This document shows, in pieces, positions 1 through 8,592 of a stretch of 64,000 bases of DNA. Source of the DNA: Achromobacter spanius (GTDB taxonomy: Bacteria > Pseudomonadota > Gammaproteobacteria > Burkholderiales > Burkholderiaceae_B); the NCBI RefSeq assembly GCF_029637605.1, contig NZ_CP121261.1, positions 5,952,001 to 6,016,000 on the forward strand, read 5' to 3'. Numbering within the stretch: the stretch's first letter is position 1; each line of letters starts with the position of its first letter. Under the pieces are notes generated by a model, which was given only the letters and a program-made list of their open reading frames with translations, was not told the DNA's origin and searched no databases. The position numbers and the translations under genes are program-made.

Positions 1-785
1 ACAAGGGACGCATCTCGGTCGACTATCGCATCGTCGAAGGCGACATCGTCCGCATTCCGCCCTTGCGATTGCCTGACCCGGGCAAGCCCCGCCCCGTGCC
101 GGGCGCCGAGTTTCCCGTCGTGTTCGAAGACGATGCGCTGCTGGTTGTGGACAAGCCGGCCGGCGTCGCGGTGCACGGCGGCAGTGGTGTGTCCTTCGGG
201 GTAATCGAACAACTGCGCGCGGCGCGGCCGGACGCCAAGTTTCTTGAGCTGGTGCATCGGCTGGACCGGGAAACGTCCGGGCTGCTCATGGTGGCCAAGA
301 AGCGCAGCGCCTTGCTGGCCCTGCACGCCATGCTGCGCGAAGGCAAGGGCGACAAGCATTACCTGGCCCTGGTCGAAGGCGACTGGGTGAACGACCGTCA
401 GCACATCAAGCTGGGCCTGTCCAAATGGACCACCCAGTCTGGTGAGCGCCGCGTCAAGGTGGACCCCGACGGCCAGACCGCGCACACCATCATCACGCTC
501 AAACAGCGTTTTGGCCGTTACAGTCTGGTCGACGCGGAACTGCGCACGGGCCGCACCCATCAAATCCGGGTGCACTTGGCAGCCAGCGGCTTTCCCATCG
601 TGGGCGACGATAAATACGGCCATGACGACGTCCGCGCCGAATTCTCGCGCATGGGTTTTGGCCGGATGTTTCTGCACGCCCACCAACTGACCTTGGCCCA
701 TCCGGTAACCGGCGAGCCCATGACGCTTACCGCCGAGCTGCCCCCTGCCTGCCAAAAATTACTGAAACAACTGGAGTCGGTCTGA
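1..785 (+). CDS. rluC: 23S rRNA pseudouridine synthase RluC (5' end missing)
   Basis: This enzyme isomerises uridines 955, 2504 and 2580 of 23S rRNA (E. coli numbering) to pseudouridine. The reading frame is open from the first bases of the window, so the start lies upstream; the visible beginning (GRISVDYRIVEGDIVRIPP) is the end of an S4 RNA-binding domain. The RluA-type catalytic core follows, with the motif HRLDRETSG carrying the catalytic Asp and the family motif RTGRTHQIRVH. The protein ends normally, and the HAD phosphatase gene begins two bases after its stop, so the two are probably cotranscribed. The family is clear; RluC rather than RluD is favoured by the S4 domain and the phosphatase neighbour. 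Confidence 0.93.
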   Translation, partial: KGRISVDYRIVEGDIVRIPPLRLPDPGKPRPVPGAEFPVVFEDDALLVVDKPAGVAVHGGSGVSFGVIEQLRAARPDAKFLELVHRLDRETSGLLMVAKKRSALLALHAMLREGKGDKHYLALVEGDWVNDRQHIKLGLSKWTTQSGERRVKVDPDGQTAHTIITLKQRFGRYSLVDAELRTGRTHQIRVHLAASGFPIVGDDKYGHDDVRAEFSRMGFGRMFLHAHQLTLAHPVTGEPMTLTAELPPACQKLLKQLESV

Positions 786-787
786 TT

Positions 788-1453
788 ATGTCGTCGTATT
801 CGCTGGTTGTTTTTGACTGGGATGGCACCCTGATGGACTCCACGCACAGCATCGTGGCCGCCATCCAGGGCGCGTGTCGCGACCTGGAACTGGCGGTGCC
901 CTCGACGTCCGAGGCAAGCTGGGTGATTGGTCTGTCCCTGGAAAGCGCGTTGCGCCGTGCCGTGCCGGAACTGACGCAGGCCATGATGCCGCGCTTCCTG
1001 GAACGCTATCGCACGCACTATCTGCTGCGCGATCCCGAACTGCGCTTGTTTGACGGCATTCCCGAGCTGCTGACCGAACTGGCCGGCCAGAACGTGCGAT
1101 TGGCCGTAGCCACCGGCAAAAGCCGGGTGGGCCTGACCCGCGCCCTGGCCGCGACCGGTCTGGGGCCCTTGTTTGACGCTACCCGCACGGCCGATGAAAC
1201 CTTCAGCAAACCGCATCCCGCCATGTTGCATGAGCTGATGCAGGAGTTGGACGTGGAGCCTGGTCGTGTGGTGATGGTGGGTGACACCTCGCACGACCTG
1301 CAGATGGCGGTCAACGCGGGCGTGCATGGTCTGGGGGTGACATATGGCGCCCATACCATGAAGGAGCTTGAGGGTTGCGCACCCCAAGCTGTGCTGGATA
1401 GCGTGCCGCTTGTGCGCGATTGGCTATTGCCCCGCGTGTCGGCAAGCGCCTGA
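788..1453 (+). CDS. HAD-superfamily phosphatase (phosphoglycolate phosphatase-like)
   Basis: A 221-residue soluble HAD-IA hydrolase. Motif I is FDWDGTLMDS near residue 10, with the nucleophile and acid/base Asp pair. Motif II is the ATGKSR segment near residue 110. Motifs III and IV are the KPHP segment and VMVGDTSHDLQMA near residues 140-170. The insertion between motifs I and II is an alpha-helical cap, as in phosphoglycolate phosphatase (Gph) and pyrophosphatase PpaX. A GGAG lies about ten bases before the ATG. It follows rluC by two bases and probably forms an operon with it. The substrate cannot be told from sequence, and a housekeeping metabolite-repair role is only inferred. Confidence 0.88.
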   Translation: MSSYSLVVFDWDGTLMDSTHSIVAAIQGACRDLELAVPSTSEASWVIGLSLESALRRAVPELTQAMMPRFLERYRTHYLLRDPELRLFDGIPELLTELAGQNVRLAVATGKSRVGLTRALAATGLGPLFDATRTADETFSKPHPAMLHELMQELDVEPGRVVMVGDTSHDLQMAVNAGVHGLGVTYGAHTMKELEGCAPQAVLDSVPLVRDWLLPRVSASA

Positions 1454-1631
1454 TTGGTGAATGGTCAGATGCACGGCCATCCCGCGGGTCGGGAACGTCT
1501 GGCTTCGCGGCGAGTCAATCTGAACATGCCCAGCCGCTGGCGTGCCGCCGCGGAATATCATGGGGCTGCGCGACGTCTATGTGTTGCGCAGGGTGCTGCC
1601 ATGGCTGGATAGTGCCAAACCGGAGACCACG

Positions 1632-2594
1632 ATGTTGATACGCAAGCCCGACGATATTCTTCCGTCCGAAATCACCGACGAGGCGGTCTGGCGTTCGCGC
1701 CGTGAATTGATGCTGCGCGCCGGAATGACGGCGGCAGCCGTGGGCCTGTCCGGCTGGGCCTCTCGTAGCGCCTTCGCGCAGGACGCCGGGGCCTTGGTCG
1801 GCAAGTCAAACGCCGCTCTTAGCGTGATGGACAAGCAAACCTCGCTGGCTGACATCACCTCCTACAACAACTACTACGAATTCGGGCTCGATAAAGGCGA
1901 TCCTGCCGCCAAGGCTGGCAAATTGCAGACCCGGCCCTGGAGCGTCAGCGTCGAGGGCGAAGTCGGCAAGCCGCGCACGTTCACCATCGAAGAACTGCTC
2001 AAGCTGGCGCCGATGGAAGATCGCGTCTATCGCCTGCGCTGCGTTGAGGGCTGGTCCATGGTGATCCCGTGGGTGGGGTATTCGGTGTCGGAACTGCTCA
2101 AGCAGGTCGAACCCACGGGCAATGCCAAGTACGTGGAATTCGTGACGGCGGTGCAGCGCGAGAACATGCCCGGCGTGCGCGCCGGAGTCCTGGATTGGCC
2201 GTATGTGGAAGCGTTGCGCATCGATGAGGCCATGAACCCGCTGGCCATGTTGGTGTTCGGCCTGTATGGCAAGGTCTTGCCCAACCAGAACGGCGCGCCC
2301 TTGCGGCTGGCCGTGCCATGGAAGTACGGCTTCAAGTCGGCCAAGTCCCTGGTGAAGATCCGCTTGGTGGAAAAAATGCCGACGTCGTCCTGGGTCAAGG
2401 CGGCGCCCCAGGAATACGGCTTTTACGCCAATGTGAACCCCAACGTGCCCCATCCCCGCTGGAGCCAGGCCACTGAGCGCCGCATTGGTGAAGACGGGCT
2501 CTTCACGCCCAAGCGTAAGACCCTGATGTTCAACGGCTACGGCGAGCAGGTGGCCTCGCTCTACCAGGGCATGGACCTGAAAGCGAATTACTGA
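1632..2594 (+). CDS. msrP: Protein-methionine-sulfoxide reductase catalytic subunit MsrP (YedY)
   Basis: MsrP is a periplasmic molybdopterin enzyme that reduces methionine sulfoxide in oxidised envelope proteins. The ATG at 1632 is preferred to an in-frame ATG at 1542 because GGAG sits seven bases upstream and the product then starts [15 protein letters not shown] like its relatives (320 aa). A twin-arginine signal ([11 protein letters not shown] followed by an Ala-rich stretch ending AFA) shows Tat export, as needed for a cofactor-loaded enzyme. The molybdenum-ligand Cys lies in [14 protein letters not shown]. msrQ, its haem membrane partner, begins seven bases after the stop, so the two form an operon. 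Confidence 0.95.
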   Translation: MLIRKPDDILPSEITDEAVWRSRRELMLRAGMTAAAVGLSGWASRSAFAQDAGALVGKSNAALSVMDKQTSLADITSYNNYYEFGLDKGDPAAKAGKLQTRPWSVSVEGEVGKPRTFTIEELLKLAPMEDRVYRLRCVEGWSMVIPWVGYSVSELLKQVEPTGNAKYVEFVTAVQRENMPGVRAGVLDWPYVEALRIDEAMNPLAMLVFGLYGKVLPNQNGAPLRLAVPWKYGFKSAKSLVKIRLVEKMPTSSWVKAAPQEYGFYANVNPNVPHPRWSQATERRIGEDGLFTPKRKTLMFNGYGEQVASLYQGMDLKANY

Positions 2595-2601
2595 CAGCAA
2601 C

Positions 2602-3249
2602 ATGTCCGAGGCCTCTACCCAGCGAGCAAGCGCGCCGCCGCGCAAGGCGCAGCTTTCCGCCAAGACCGTTGGGCGCTTCAAGCCCCTTTTGTTTCTGCTG
2701 GGTCTGGCGCCGTTCGCGCGCTGGATCTGGCTGGGTCTGGACAATGGCCTGACGGCGAACCCGGTTGAGTTCCTGACCCGCTCGTCCGGCACATGGACCC
2801 TTGTCTGTCTGCTGGTCACCCTGTCGATCACGCCCTTGCGCCGATTGACAGGGCAGCCCGCGCTGGTGCGCGTGCGGCGCATGTGCGGCCTGTTTGCCTT
2901 CTTCTACGGCGCCATGCATTTCATGGCCTGGGTGTGGTGGGACCGGGGCCTGGATCCCCAAGCCATGTTGCAGGATATAGTCGAACGCCCTTTCATTACG
3001 GTGGGGTTCGCCGCCTTTGTGCTGATGACGGCGCTGGCTGCGACGTCCACGCAATGGGCCATGCGCAAGCTTGGCAAACGCTGGCAACAACTGCACCGAG
3101 CCGTCTATGCCATCGGCCTGCTGGCGGTGCTGCACTACTGGTGGCACAAGGCCGGCAAGAACGATTTCACCGAGCCCGCCTTGTATGCGGCCGTGCTGGC
3201 CTTGCTGCTGGGCTGGCGAATCGTGGCGTGGTGGCGCCGCAGGGGCTAG
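2602..3249 (+). CDS. msrQ: Haem-binding membrane subunit MsrQ (YedZ)
   Basis: MsrQ is an inner-membrane b-type haem protein that passes quinol or flavin-derived electrons to MsrP. The 215-residue product has about six hydrophobic segments and the family His positions, seen around FYGAMHFMAWVWW, QLHRAVYAIGLLAVLHYWWH. It is the only gene behind msrP, and the amidase gene on the other strand ends ten bases after it, so this operon is two genes long. The membrane topology is from reading hydrophobicity by eye. Confidence 0.94.
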   Translation: MSEASTQRASAPPRKAQLSAKTVGRFKPLLFLLGLAPFARWIWLGLDNGLTANPVEFLTRSSGTWTLVCLLVTLSITPLRRLTGQPALVRVRRMCGLFAFFYGAMHFMAWVWWDRGLDPQAMLQDIVERPFITVGFAAFVLMTALAATSTQWAMRKLGKRWQQLHRAVYAIGLLAVLHYWWHKAGKNDFTEPALYAAVLALLLGWRIVAWWRRRG

Positions 3250-3258
3250 GGGCGGCTG

Positions 3259-4044
3259 CTACAGCATGGCCAGCATGATGGCGGCGGTTTCCGCGTCTGG
3301 CTGGCCGTCGTGCAGGGCAGGCCGGTAATGCATCTGGAACGCCGCCAGCGTGTTGATGGTGGCCCGATCAAGTACGCCGTCCTGCGGGCAGGCATAGCCC
3401 AGGCGCTGCAATTGCTTCTGAAACCAGGCCACATCGGGGACGCCTTCGATCCGCAGGCGTGCCAGGTGCTCGGCTGCTCCGGTTTCGTCGTACCAGCGTC
3501 CGATGCCCGCGGTGGCCAGCGCCTTCCAGGGGAACAGCGGTCCGGGGTCCACCTTGCGCTGCGGCGCGATGTCACTGTGACCGACCACGTTTTCCGGGGC
3601 GATGCCGTGGCGTTGAATAAGATCGCGCAACAGAATGGTCAGCGCGCGCACCTGGCGGTCGTCATAGGCATGCCAGACCGGCTTGCCGTCAGGGCCTTCG
3701 GTCCAGCCCGCGTTGACGATTTCGATGCCGATCGACGTGCTGTTCATGGCAATGTTGCCGTACCAGGAACTGGCGCCGGCATGCCATGCAGCACGATTTT
3801 CATCCACAAGGCGGTAGGCGCGGCCGGAGTCGGCAATCAGGTAGTGCGAGCTGACCTTGCCGCGCGACAGCAGTTTGAGCGACGTGGGGTCGTCAACGCT
3901 GGTGTAGTGCAGGACGATGCTGCGTACGCGGCTTGCCTGGCTGACGGCGGTGATTGAGGTGTCCAGGTCCAGCCCGGCCGGGCCGCGCGTGGCGCAGCCG
4001 GCCAGCACTGCCGTGGCCAGCAGGGTGGTAATAAGGCGTAGCAT
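3259..4044 (-). CDS. N-acetylmuramoyl-L-alanine amidase lipoprotein (AmiD-like)
   Basis: This protein probably cleaves the MurNAc-L-Ala bond of muropeptides at the outer membrane or in the periplasm. The start MLRLITTLLATAVLAGCATRG is a lipoprotein signal with a LAGC lipobox. The amidase_2 domain follows, with the zinc ligands and active-site residues in IVLHYTSVDDP near residue 45 and HSDIAPQRKVDPG near residue 160. A C-terminal peptidoglycan-binding domain (about residues 195-255) is visible. Length (261 aa) fits AmiD rather than cytoplasmic AmpD. It starts three bases after the RsmI-like gene stops, so it is the last gene of the maf operon. Confidence 0.9.
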   Translation of the reverse strand: MLRLITTLLATAVLAGCATRGPAGLDLDTSITAVSQASRVRSIVLHYTSVDDPTSLKLLSRGKVSSHYLIADSGRAYRLVDENRAAWHAGASSWYGNIAMNSTSIGIEIVNAGWTEGPDGKPVWHAYDDRQVRALTILLRDLIQRHGIAPENVVGHSDIAPQRKVDPGPLFPWKALATAGIGRWYDETGAAEHLARLRIEGVPDVAWFQKQLQRLGYACPQDGVLDRATINTLAAFQMHYRPALHDGQPDAETAAIMLAML

Positions 4045-4047
4045 CGA

Positions 4048-4758
4048 TCAGCGGGCCAGGTAGAGGAACAGCGTGGGTAGCTTGTCCAGTTGAGGTGCCG
4101 GCAGCTTTTTCCAGTCGGCGATGGTGTGCGTGACCACCCATTCGTCCGCGGTGGTGACCGAGCGCGCCACGCACAGCTTCGTGTCGCCTTTCAGGCTGGC
4201 CAGCAGCGTGGCGAACATGGCGGCGTTGCGATAGGGCGTTTCGATCAGCAACTGGGTCTGATTGTGCTTGGCGGAATGCTGCTCCCAGGCCTTCAGTTGC
4301 TTGGCGCGCTCGGCGGCATCCACTGGGGCGTAGCCATGGAAGGCGAAGCGCTGCCCGTCCAGCCCGCTCGCCATGAGGCCCAGCAAGATGGACGAGGGGC
4401 CGACCCAAGGCCGGACCGGTATTCCCATGCGATGGGCGGCGTCAACGACCTTGGCGCCCGGGTCGGCGACTGCCGGGCAGCCGGCCTCGGATACCAGGCC
4501 GATTTCCGCGCCTTGCTTCACCGGCGTCAACCAGGCATTGATCTGGCCGGCGTCGATCTTGTCGGTCAGGGTATGTATGGTGATTTCCTGCAGCGGGCGA
4601 GTGGTGCCGATCAGCTTGAGAAAGGCGCGCGCGGTCTTGGCGTTTTCGGCGATGTAGGTGTCCAGTCGTCCGGCCAGTGCGCGCACGTCGGTCGGCAACC
4701 AGCGTTCAGGTGGGGCGTCGCCCAGGCCGACGGGAATCAGGTGCAGGGCGCCGTTCAT
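4048..4758 (-). CDS. RsmI-like SAM-dependent methyltransferase (tetrapyrrole methylase fold)
   Basis: A 236-residue protein of the tetrapyrrole/RsmI methylase fold. It shows the family blocks LHLIPVGLGD at the N-terminus, LVSEAGCPAVADPGAKVV (the SAM-binding EAG/DPG motif) near residue 90, and GPSSILLGLMASGL near residue 120, followed by LIETPYRN. True RsmI (16S rRNA C1402 2'-O-methyltransferase) is longer, about 280 residues, and keeps a different N-terminus, so this looks like a paralogue of unknown target. Its start overlaps the end of maf by four bases, showing translational coupling. Confidence 0.85.
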   Translation of the reverse strand: MNGALHLIPVGLGDAPPERWLPTDVRALAGRLDTYIAENAKTARAFLKLIGTTRPLQEITIHTLTDKIDAGQINAWLTPVKQGAEIGLVSEAGCPAVADPGAKVVDAAHRMGIPVRPWVGPSSILLGLMASGLDGQRFAFHGYAPVDAAERAKQLKAWEQHSAKHNQTQLLIETPYRNAAMFATLLASLKGDTKLCVARSVTTADEWVVTHTIADWKKLPAPQLDKLPTLFLYLAR

Positions 4759-5357
4759 GCCGGTGCGCCCGGGGCGTCCAGCGGGTCTAGCCCGAACTGC
4801 GCCAGCATGCGTGTCAGCGCGATCAGCGGCAGCCCGATAATGGCGGTGGGGTCATCGCTCTGGATGCTTTCCATCAGGGCGATGCCCAGGCTTTCCGCCT
4901 TGGCGCTGCCTGCGGTATCGTAAGGTTCCTCGGCGCGCAGATAGGCGTCGATGGCGGATTCCGACAGTTGGCGGAAACGGCAGAGCGTAACGATGTCGGC
5001 TTTTTCCACCCGCTGGCCGTCGGTGACCGCCAGTGCGCTGTGAAATGCCACGGTTTGCCCTGACAATGCTCGTAATTGCGCTTGGGCGCCGGGAAAATTC
5101 CCCGGCTTGCCGATGGGCTGGCCATCAATGGTGGCCACTTGATCCGACCCGATCACGATGCTGCCCGGGTGTTTGGCCGCCACCGCCATGGCCTTGGCGA
5201 TCGATAGCCGCAAGGCCAGCGCTTCAGGCGTTTCCCCGGGGTGTGGCGTTTCGTCTACATCAGGGGAAATGGCGGTAAAGGGCAGGCGCAGGCGCAACAG
5301 CAATTCCTTGCGGTAACGCGAGCTGGACGCGAGGATCAGGCTAGACTTTGAAGGCAT
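4755..5357 (-). CDS. maf: Maf-like nucleotide pyrophosphatase, YceF type (7-methyl-GTP pyrophosphatase)
   Basis: Maf proteins hydrolyse modified or damaged nucleoside triphosphates to monophosphates; the YceF branch prefers 7-methyl-GTP. The product (200 aa) opens with LILASSSRYRKELL, carries PDVDETPHPGE and the DQVA motif around residue 70, and ends with the PTAIIGLPL motif, all family hallmarks. In E. coli yceF is likewise divergent from yceD-rpmF, and here yceD begins on the other strand across a short shared promoter region. Two genes follow in the same operon. Confidence 0.92.
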   Translation of the reverse strand: MPSKSSLILASSSRYRKELLLRLRLPFTAISPDVDETPHPGETPEALALRLSIAKAMAVAAKHPGSIVIGSDQVATIDGQPIGKPGNFPGAQAQLRALSGQTVAFHSALAVTDGQRVEKADIVTLCRFRQLSESAIDAYLRAEEPYDTAGSAKAESLGIALMESIQSDDPTAIIGLPLIALTRMLAQFGLDPLDAPGAPA

Positions 5358-5364
5358 TCGGTAT

Positions 5365-5394
5365 TTGACGGTTAAGCGTAAGTCGCAGTATTAT
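5365..5394 (+). promoter_or_regulatory. Sigma-70 promoter of the yceD-rpmF-plsX-fab operon
   Basis: A -35 hexamer TTGACG (5365-5370) is followed after 18 bases by TATTAT (5389-5394), predicting transcription from about 5401. The same bases read on the minus strand give TTAGATAATA, which may serve as the -10 of the divergent maf operon, so the two promoters would share sequence. Prediction by eye only. Confidence 0.7.
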
Positions 5395-5416
5395 CTAACG
5401 TTTTGCGGGATTTTTG

Positions 5417-5519
5417 CAGCCGAAAAGGCATGGGGCTGAAAAGCATGGGGCTGAAAAGCGCGGGGCTGAAAAGCGCGGGGCTGAAAAGCGTCGGGCTGAA
5501 AAGCACTGTGCTGAAAAGC
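5417..5519 (+). repeat. Tandem 15-bp repeat, six units plus a degenerate one
   Basis: Six adjoining 15-bp units run from 5430 to 5519, all ending GGGCTGAAAAGC or a near variant (the last has GTGCTGAAAAGC). The first two are identical and begin ATG. A degenerate unit, CAGCCGAAAAGGC, precedes them. Read in the yceD frame they encode the pentapeptide xGLKS six times. The array sits between the promoter and the conserved part of yceD. Confidence 0.9.
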
Positions 5520-5555
5520 GAAAGGCAACAATCAAAGTCCCGCGAATGCAAAGGA

Positions 5556-6152
5556 TTGATCATCAAGCGCATCGATGCATTCGCATTTGCCCATAGTGGC
5601 AAGGAAGCGCAAGGCACCATACCTCTTGTGCGGTTTACGCGCGCGGTTGAAGGGTTACCCGAACAACCGCTGGGCGAGGCTGGGCTTGTGACGTGGTCCG
5701 TGCGCGGTGAAATTGGCAAGTCGGGGCTGTTGCTTGGCCGGCCGCTTCTGCATGTTCATGTGCAAGCGAATCCGGTGCTGGTGTGCCAGCGGTGCAATGC
5801 GCCGTTCGTATACCCGATCGATAGCGAAGTCCTCTTGCAGCTGGTTAAGTCTGAATCCGATCTTGATGATGGTTTTACCAACGGTGATGTCACCGACGGT
5901 TATGCCGGCAGCGAAGACGAAGACGAAGAAGGAAATGGTTTTGTGTCCAACCAACCTGAAAAGGTGGTGGGTTCGCATCACTTTGATCTGCTGGCCCAGA
6001 TCGAAGATGAGCTCATTCTGAGCGTTCCGTATGTGCCCAAGCATGAAGTATGCCCGGGCGCGCAGGCCAACGTCAGCGAAGTTCCTGAAGAACCCGCTGT
6101 CAAGCGTCCGTCGCCGTTTGCGGTGCTGGAACAACTGAAGCACAAAGATTGA
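5556..6152 (+). CDS. yceD: YceD/DUF177 family protein (23S rRNA accumulation protein)
   Basis: YceD homologues are needed for normal 23S rRNA accumulation and are encoded before rpmF in most bacteria. The conserved part begins [20 protein letters not shown] and includes the family pair CQRCN near residue 75; the second pair expected at the C-terminus is reduced to [13 protein letters not shown]. The start is uncertain. The frame stays open back to 5403 through a repeat array with in-frame ATGs at 5430 and 5445, but none has a well-spaced ribosome site, and homologues start near here, so TTG at 5556 is a provisional choice (198 aa). An acidic stretch (DEDEEGN) lies mid-protein. Confidence 0.85.
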   Translation: MIIKRIDAFAFAHSGKEAQGTIPLVRFTRAVEGLPEQPLGEAGLVTWSVRGEIGKSGLLLGRPLLHVHVQANPVLVCQRCNAPFVYPIDSEVLLQLVKSESDLDDGFTNGDVTDGYAGSEDEDEEGNGFVSNQPEKVVGSHHFDLLAQIEDELILSVPYVPKHEVCPGAQANVSEVPEEPAVKRPSPFAVLEQLKHKD

Positions 6153-6204
6153 GATCAACATCGGGCCGCATCGCGTACAATGCGCCCCGTTTCTAGGAGT
6201 CATC

Positions 6205-6387
6205 ATGGCCGTTCAACAAAACAAGAAGTCCCCCTCCAAGCGCGGTATGCACCGTTCGCACGATTTTCTGGTTGCTCCGTCGACCGCCATCGAGCCGAAC
6301 ACCGGTGAAACCCACCTGCGTCACCACATCAGCCCCAATGGCTTCTACCGTGGCCGCAAGGTCCTGAAGACCAAGGCCGACGAATAA
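6205..6387 (+). CDS. rpmF: 50S ribosomal protein L32
   Basis: A 60-residue basic protein with the exact L32 pattern: [20 protein letters not shown], a central [20 protein letters not shown], and the end GFYRGRKVL. It is a structural component of the large subunit. TAGGAG lies seven bases before the ATG. Position between yceD and plsX is the standard one, coupling ribosome and phospholipid/fatty-acid synthesis genes. A TACAAT just upstream (6176-6181) might give an extra promoter but lacks a properly spaced -35 box. Confidence 0.97.
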   Translation: MAVQQNKKSPSKRGMHRSHDFLVAPSTAIEPNTGETHLRHHISPNGFYRGRKVLKTKADE

Positions 6388-6446
6388 GGCCCCCGGGCCG
6401 AACTCGTACTCGGACCAATTCGGCTGAGCGCTGATACCTGGCACCC

Positions 6447-7514
6447 GTGATACGCATCGCCATAGACTGTATGGGCGGAGACTTCGGTCTGCCCGTCACG
6501 ATTCCGGCTGCGATCGAGTTCGCCCGGCAATTTCCGGATACCCGGCTATTGCTGGTCGGGCTTCCCGACGCGATCGAAGCGGCGCTCTCTGAGCACCGCG
6601 ACGTTGCGCGTGATCGTATGGAAATCGTGGCGGCTTCTGAAGTCGTCACCATGGACGACCCTGTCGAGGTCGCCCTGCGCCGCAAAAAAGACTCCTCCAT
6701 GCGCCTGGCCGCCCAGTCCGTCAAGGATGGGCGCGCCGACGCCTGCGTTTCCGCGGGCAACACTGGCGCGTGGATGGCCATTTCACGCTACGTGCTCAAG
6801 ACGCTGGACGGCATTGACCGCCCCGCGATCGCCACGTCCATTCCGAATCAGACGGGCCGCGCCACCACGGTGCTGGACCTGGGCGCGAATGTGGACTGCA
6901 CGGCCGAGCACCTTCTGCAATTCGCCATCATGGGCGCCGCGCTGTCGCAGGCGGTCGACCATCGTGAGAATCCCACCGTGGGCCTGCTCAACATCGGCGA
7001 AGAAGTCATCAAGGGCAACGAAGTCGTCAAGGAAGCCGCCGAGCTTCTGCGCGGCAGCCCATTGAATTTCTACGGCAACGTGGAAGGCAACGACATCTTC
7101 AAGGGTACGGTCGACGTCGTGGTCTGCGATGGCTTCGTCGGCAACGTCGTGCTCAAGTCTGTCGAAGGGCTGGCGAAGATGCTGTCCAGCATCATCCACG
7201 AAGAGTTCAAACGCAATATTTTCACGTTGCTGGCCGGGGCTATCGCCAAGCCCGTGCTGAACCGTCTGCGCAACCGCGTCGATAACCGCCGCTATAACGG
7301 CGCCGCGTTGTTGGGCCTGCGCGGCGTGGTGATCAAGAGCCACGGTTCCGCGGATGTCTACGCCTACGGTTTTGCATTGCAGCGCGCCCGTGAAGCCGTA
7401 GTGAGTAAACTGCTGGAGCGCACCGCTCAAACGGTCGCTCAGATTACCAAGCGCGTTCAGTCGGAAGAGGGCGCCGCAACGCCTCCCGCGAACGTGGCTG
7501 GGGACACCGCTTGA
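6447..7514 (+). CDS. plsX: Phosphate acyltransferase PlsX
   Basis: PlsX converts acyl-ACP and phosphate into acyl-phosphate, the donor used by PlsY in the first step of phospholipid synthesis; it is a peripheral membrane protein. The 355-residue product starts at GTG and shows [11 protein letters not shown] at the N-terminus, [11 protein letters not shown] near residue 100, DLGANVDC near residue 145, and the C-terminal [14 protein letters not shown], all family blocks. Its stop overlaps the fabH start by one base (TGATG). Confidence 0.96.
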   Translation: MIRIAIDCMGGDFGLPVTIPAAIEFARQFPDTRLLLVGLPDAIEAALSEHRDVARDRMEIVAASEVVTMDDPVEVALRRKKDSSMRLAAQSVKDGRADACVSAGNTGAWMAISRYVLKTLDGIDRPAIATSIPNQTGRATTVLDLGANVDCTAEHLLQFAIMGAALSQAVDHRENPTVGLLNIGEEVIKGNEVVKEAAELLRGSPLNFYGNVEGNDIFKGTVDVVVCDGFVGNVVLKSVEGLAKMLSSIIHEEFKRNIFTLLAGAIAKPVLNRLRNRVDNRRYNGAALLGLRGVVIKSHGSADVYAYGFALQRAREAVVSKLLERTAQTVAQITKRVQSEEGAATPPANVAGDTA

Positions 7515-8500
7515 TGGATACCGCAATGAAATATTCCGCAATCGCGGGCACCGGCAGCTTCTTGCCGGAACGCGTGGTTTCGAATGACGAACTGGCAGCG
7601 GAACTGGCGACGCGCGATATCGCCACGTCCGATGAGTGGATCGTTGAGCGCACGGGCATCCGTCAGCGCCACCTTGCCGAGCGTGGCGTCACGACCAGCC
7701 AGCTTGCCACCGAGGCGTCGCGCCGTGCGCTGGCCGACGCGGGCGTTGAAGCGTCCGACGTGGACCTGATCATCGTCGCGACCTCCACCCCCGATTTCGT
7801 ATTCCCCAGCACCGCCTGCCTGGTGCAAGCCAATCTGGGCGCCAAGGGCTCGGCCGCGTTCGACGTGCAGGCCGTGTGCAGCGGCTTCGTCTATGCGCTC
7901 ACTACCGCCGACAGCTTCATTCGCGCGGGCCGTGCCCGTTGCGCGCTGGTGATCGGCGCGGAAGTTTTCTCCCGCATCCTGGACTGGAACGACCGCAGCA
8001 CTTGCGTGTTGTTCGGCGACGGCGCGGGTGCCGTGGTGCTGAAAGCATCGGACGAACCGGGCATCATGGCCGCGCAGTTGCATGCCGACGGCAGCCAGAT
8101 GAAGATCCTGAGCGCCGCGGGCAACGTGGCTTATGGCGACGTCACGGGCGACCCGTTCCTGCGCATGGATGGTCAGGCCGTCTTCAAGCAGGCCGTCACC
8201 GTGCTGGACCGTTCGGCGCGCGACACGTGCTCGGAAGCCGGTGTTGAACTCGCGGATGTCGACTGGCTGATCCCTCATCAAGCCAATGTACGCATCCTGA
8301 ATTTCCTGGCACGCAAATTGGCCGTGCCGGTCGAGAAAGTCGTCATCACTGTTGATACGCACGCCAACACGTCGGCTGCCAGCGTGCCGTTGGCGCTGGA
8401 TGCCGCGCGCCGCGATGGCCGCGTCAAGCCGGGTCAGCTCATCCTGATGCAAGGCGTGGGTGGCGGATTCACCTGGGGCTCGGTACTGGCCCGCATGTAA
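7514..8500 (+). CDS. fabH: 3-oxoacyl-ACP synthase III (FabH)
   Basis: FabH condenses acetyl-CoA with malonyl-ACP to start fatty acid synthesis. The thiolase-fold protein (328 aa) has the Cys-His-Asn triad in [10 protein letters not shown] (Cys near 113), IPHQANVRI (His near 255) and [12 protein letters not shown] (Asn near 285). The C-terminus [14 protein letters not shown] is typical. ATG 7514, overlapping the plsX stop, was chosen; an in-frame ATG at 7526 is an alternative and would give [11 protein letters not shown]. Confidence 0.96.
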   Translation: MDTAMKYSAIAGTGSFLPERVVSNDELAAELATRDIATSDEWIVERTGIRQRHLAERGVTTSQLATEASRRALADAGVEASDVDLIIVATSTPDFVFPSTACLVQANLGAKGSAAFDVQAVCSGFVYALTTADSFIRAGRARCALVIGAEVFSRILDWNDRSTCVLFGDGAGAVVLKASDEPGIMAAQLHADGSQMKILSAAGNVAYGDVTGDPFLRMDGQAVFKQAVTVLDRSARDTCSEAGVELADVDWLIPHQANVRILNFLARKLAVPVEKVVITVDTHANTSAASVPLALDAARRDGRVKPGQLILMQGVGGGFTWGSVLARM

Positions 8501-8592
8501 GCGTGTGTCCAGGCGGGTGGCGCGACGTGCGCCGCCGCCGAGTGCGCGCCCGACATTCCACACAGACACTGAATCAATCCAACCGGTTAATC

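Noticed and set aside
5417..5519. Tandem repeats as a CRISPR array
   Set aside because: Units are contiguous with no spacers and only 15 bp long; the same holds for 24653-24740.
6149..6181. Separate rpmF promoter (TTGAGA and TACAAT)
   Set aside because: Spacing is 21 bases, too long for sigma-70.
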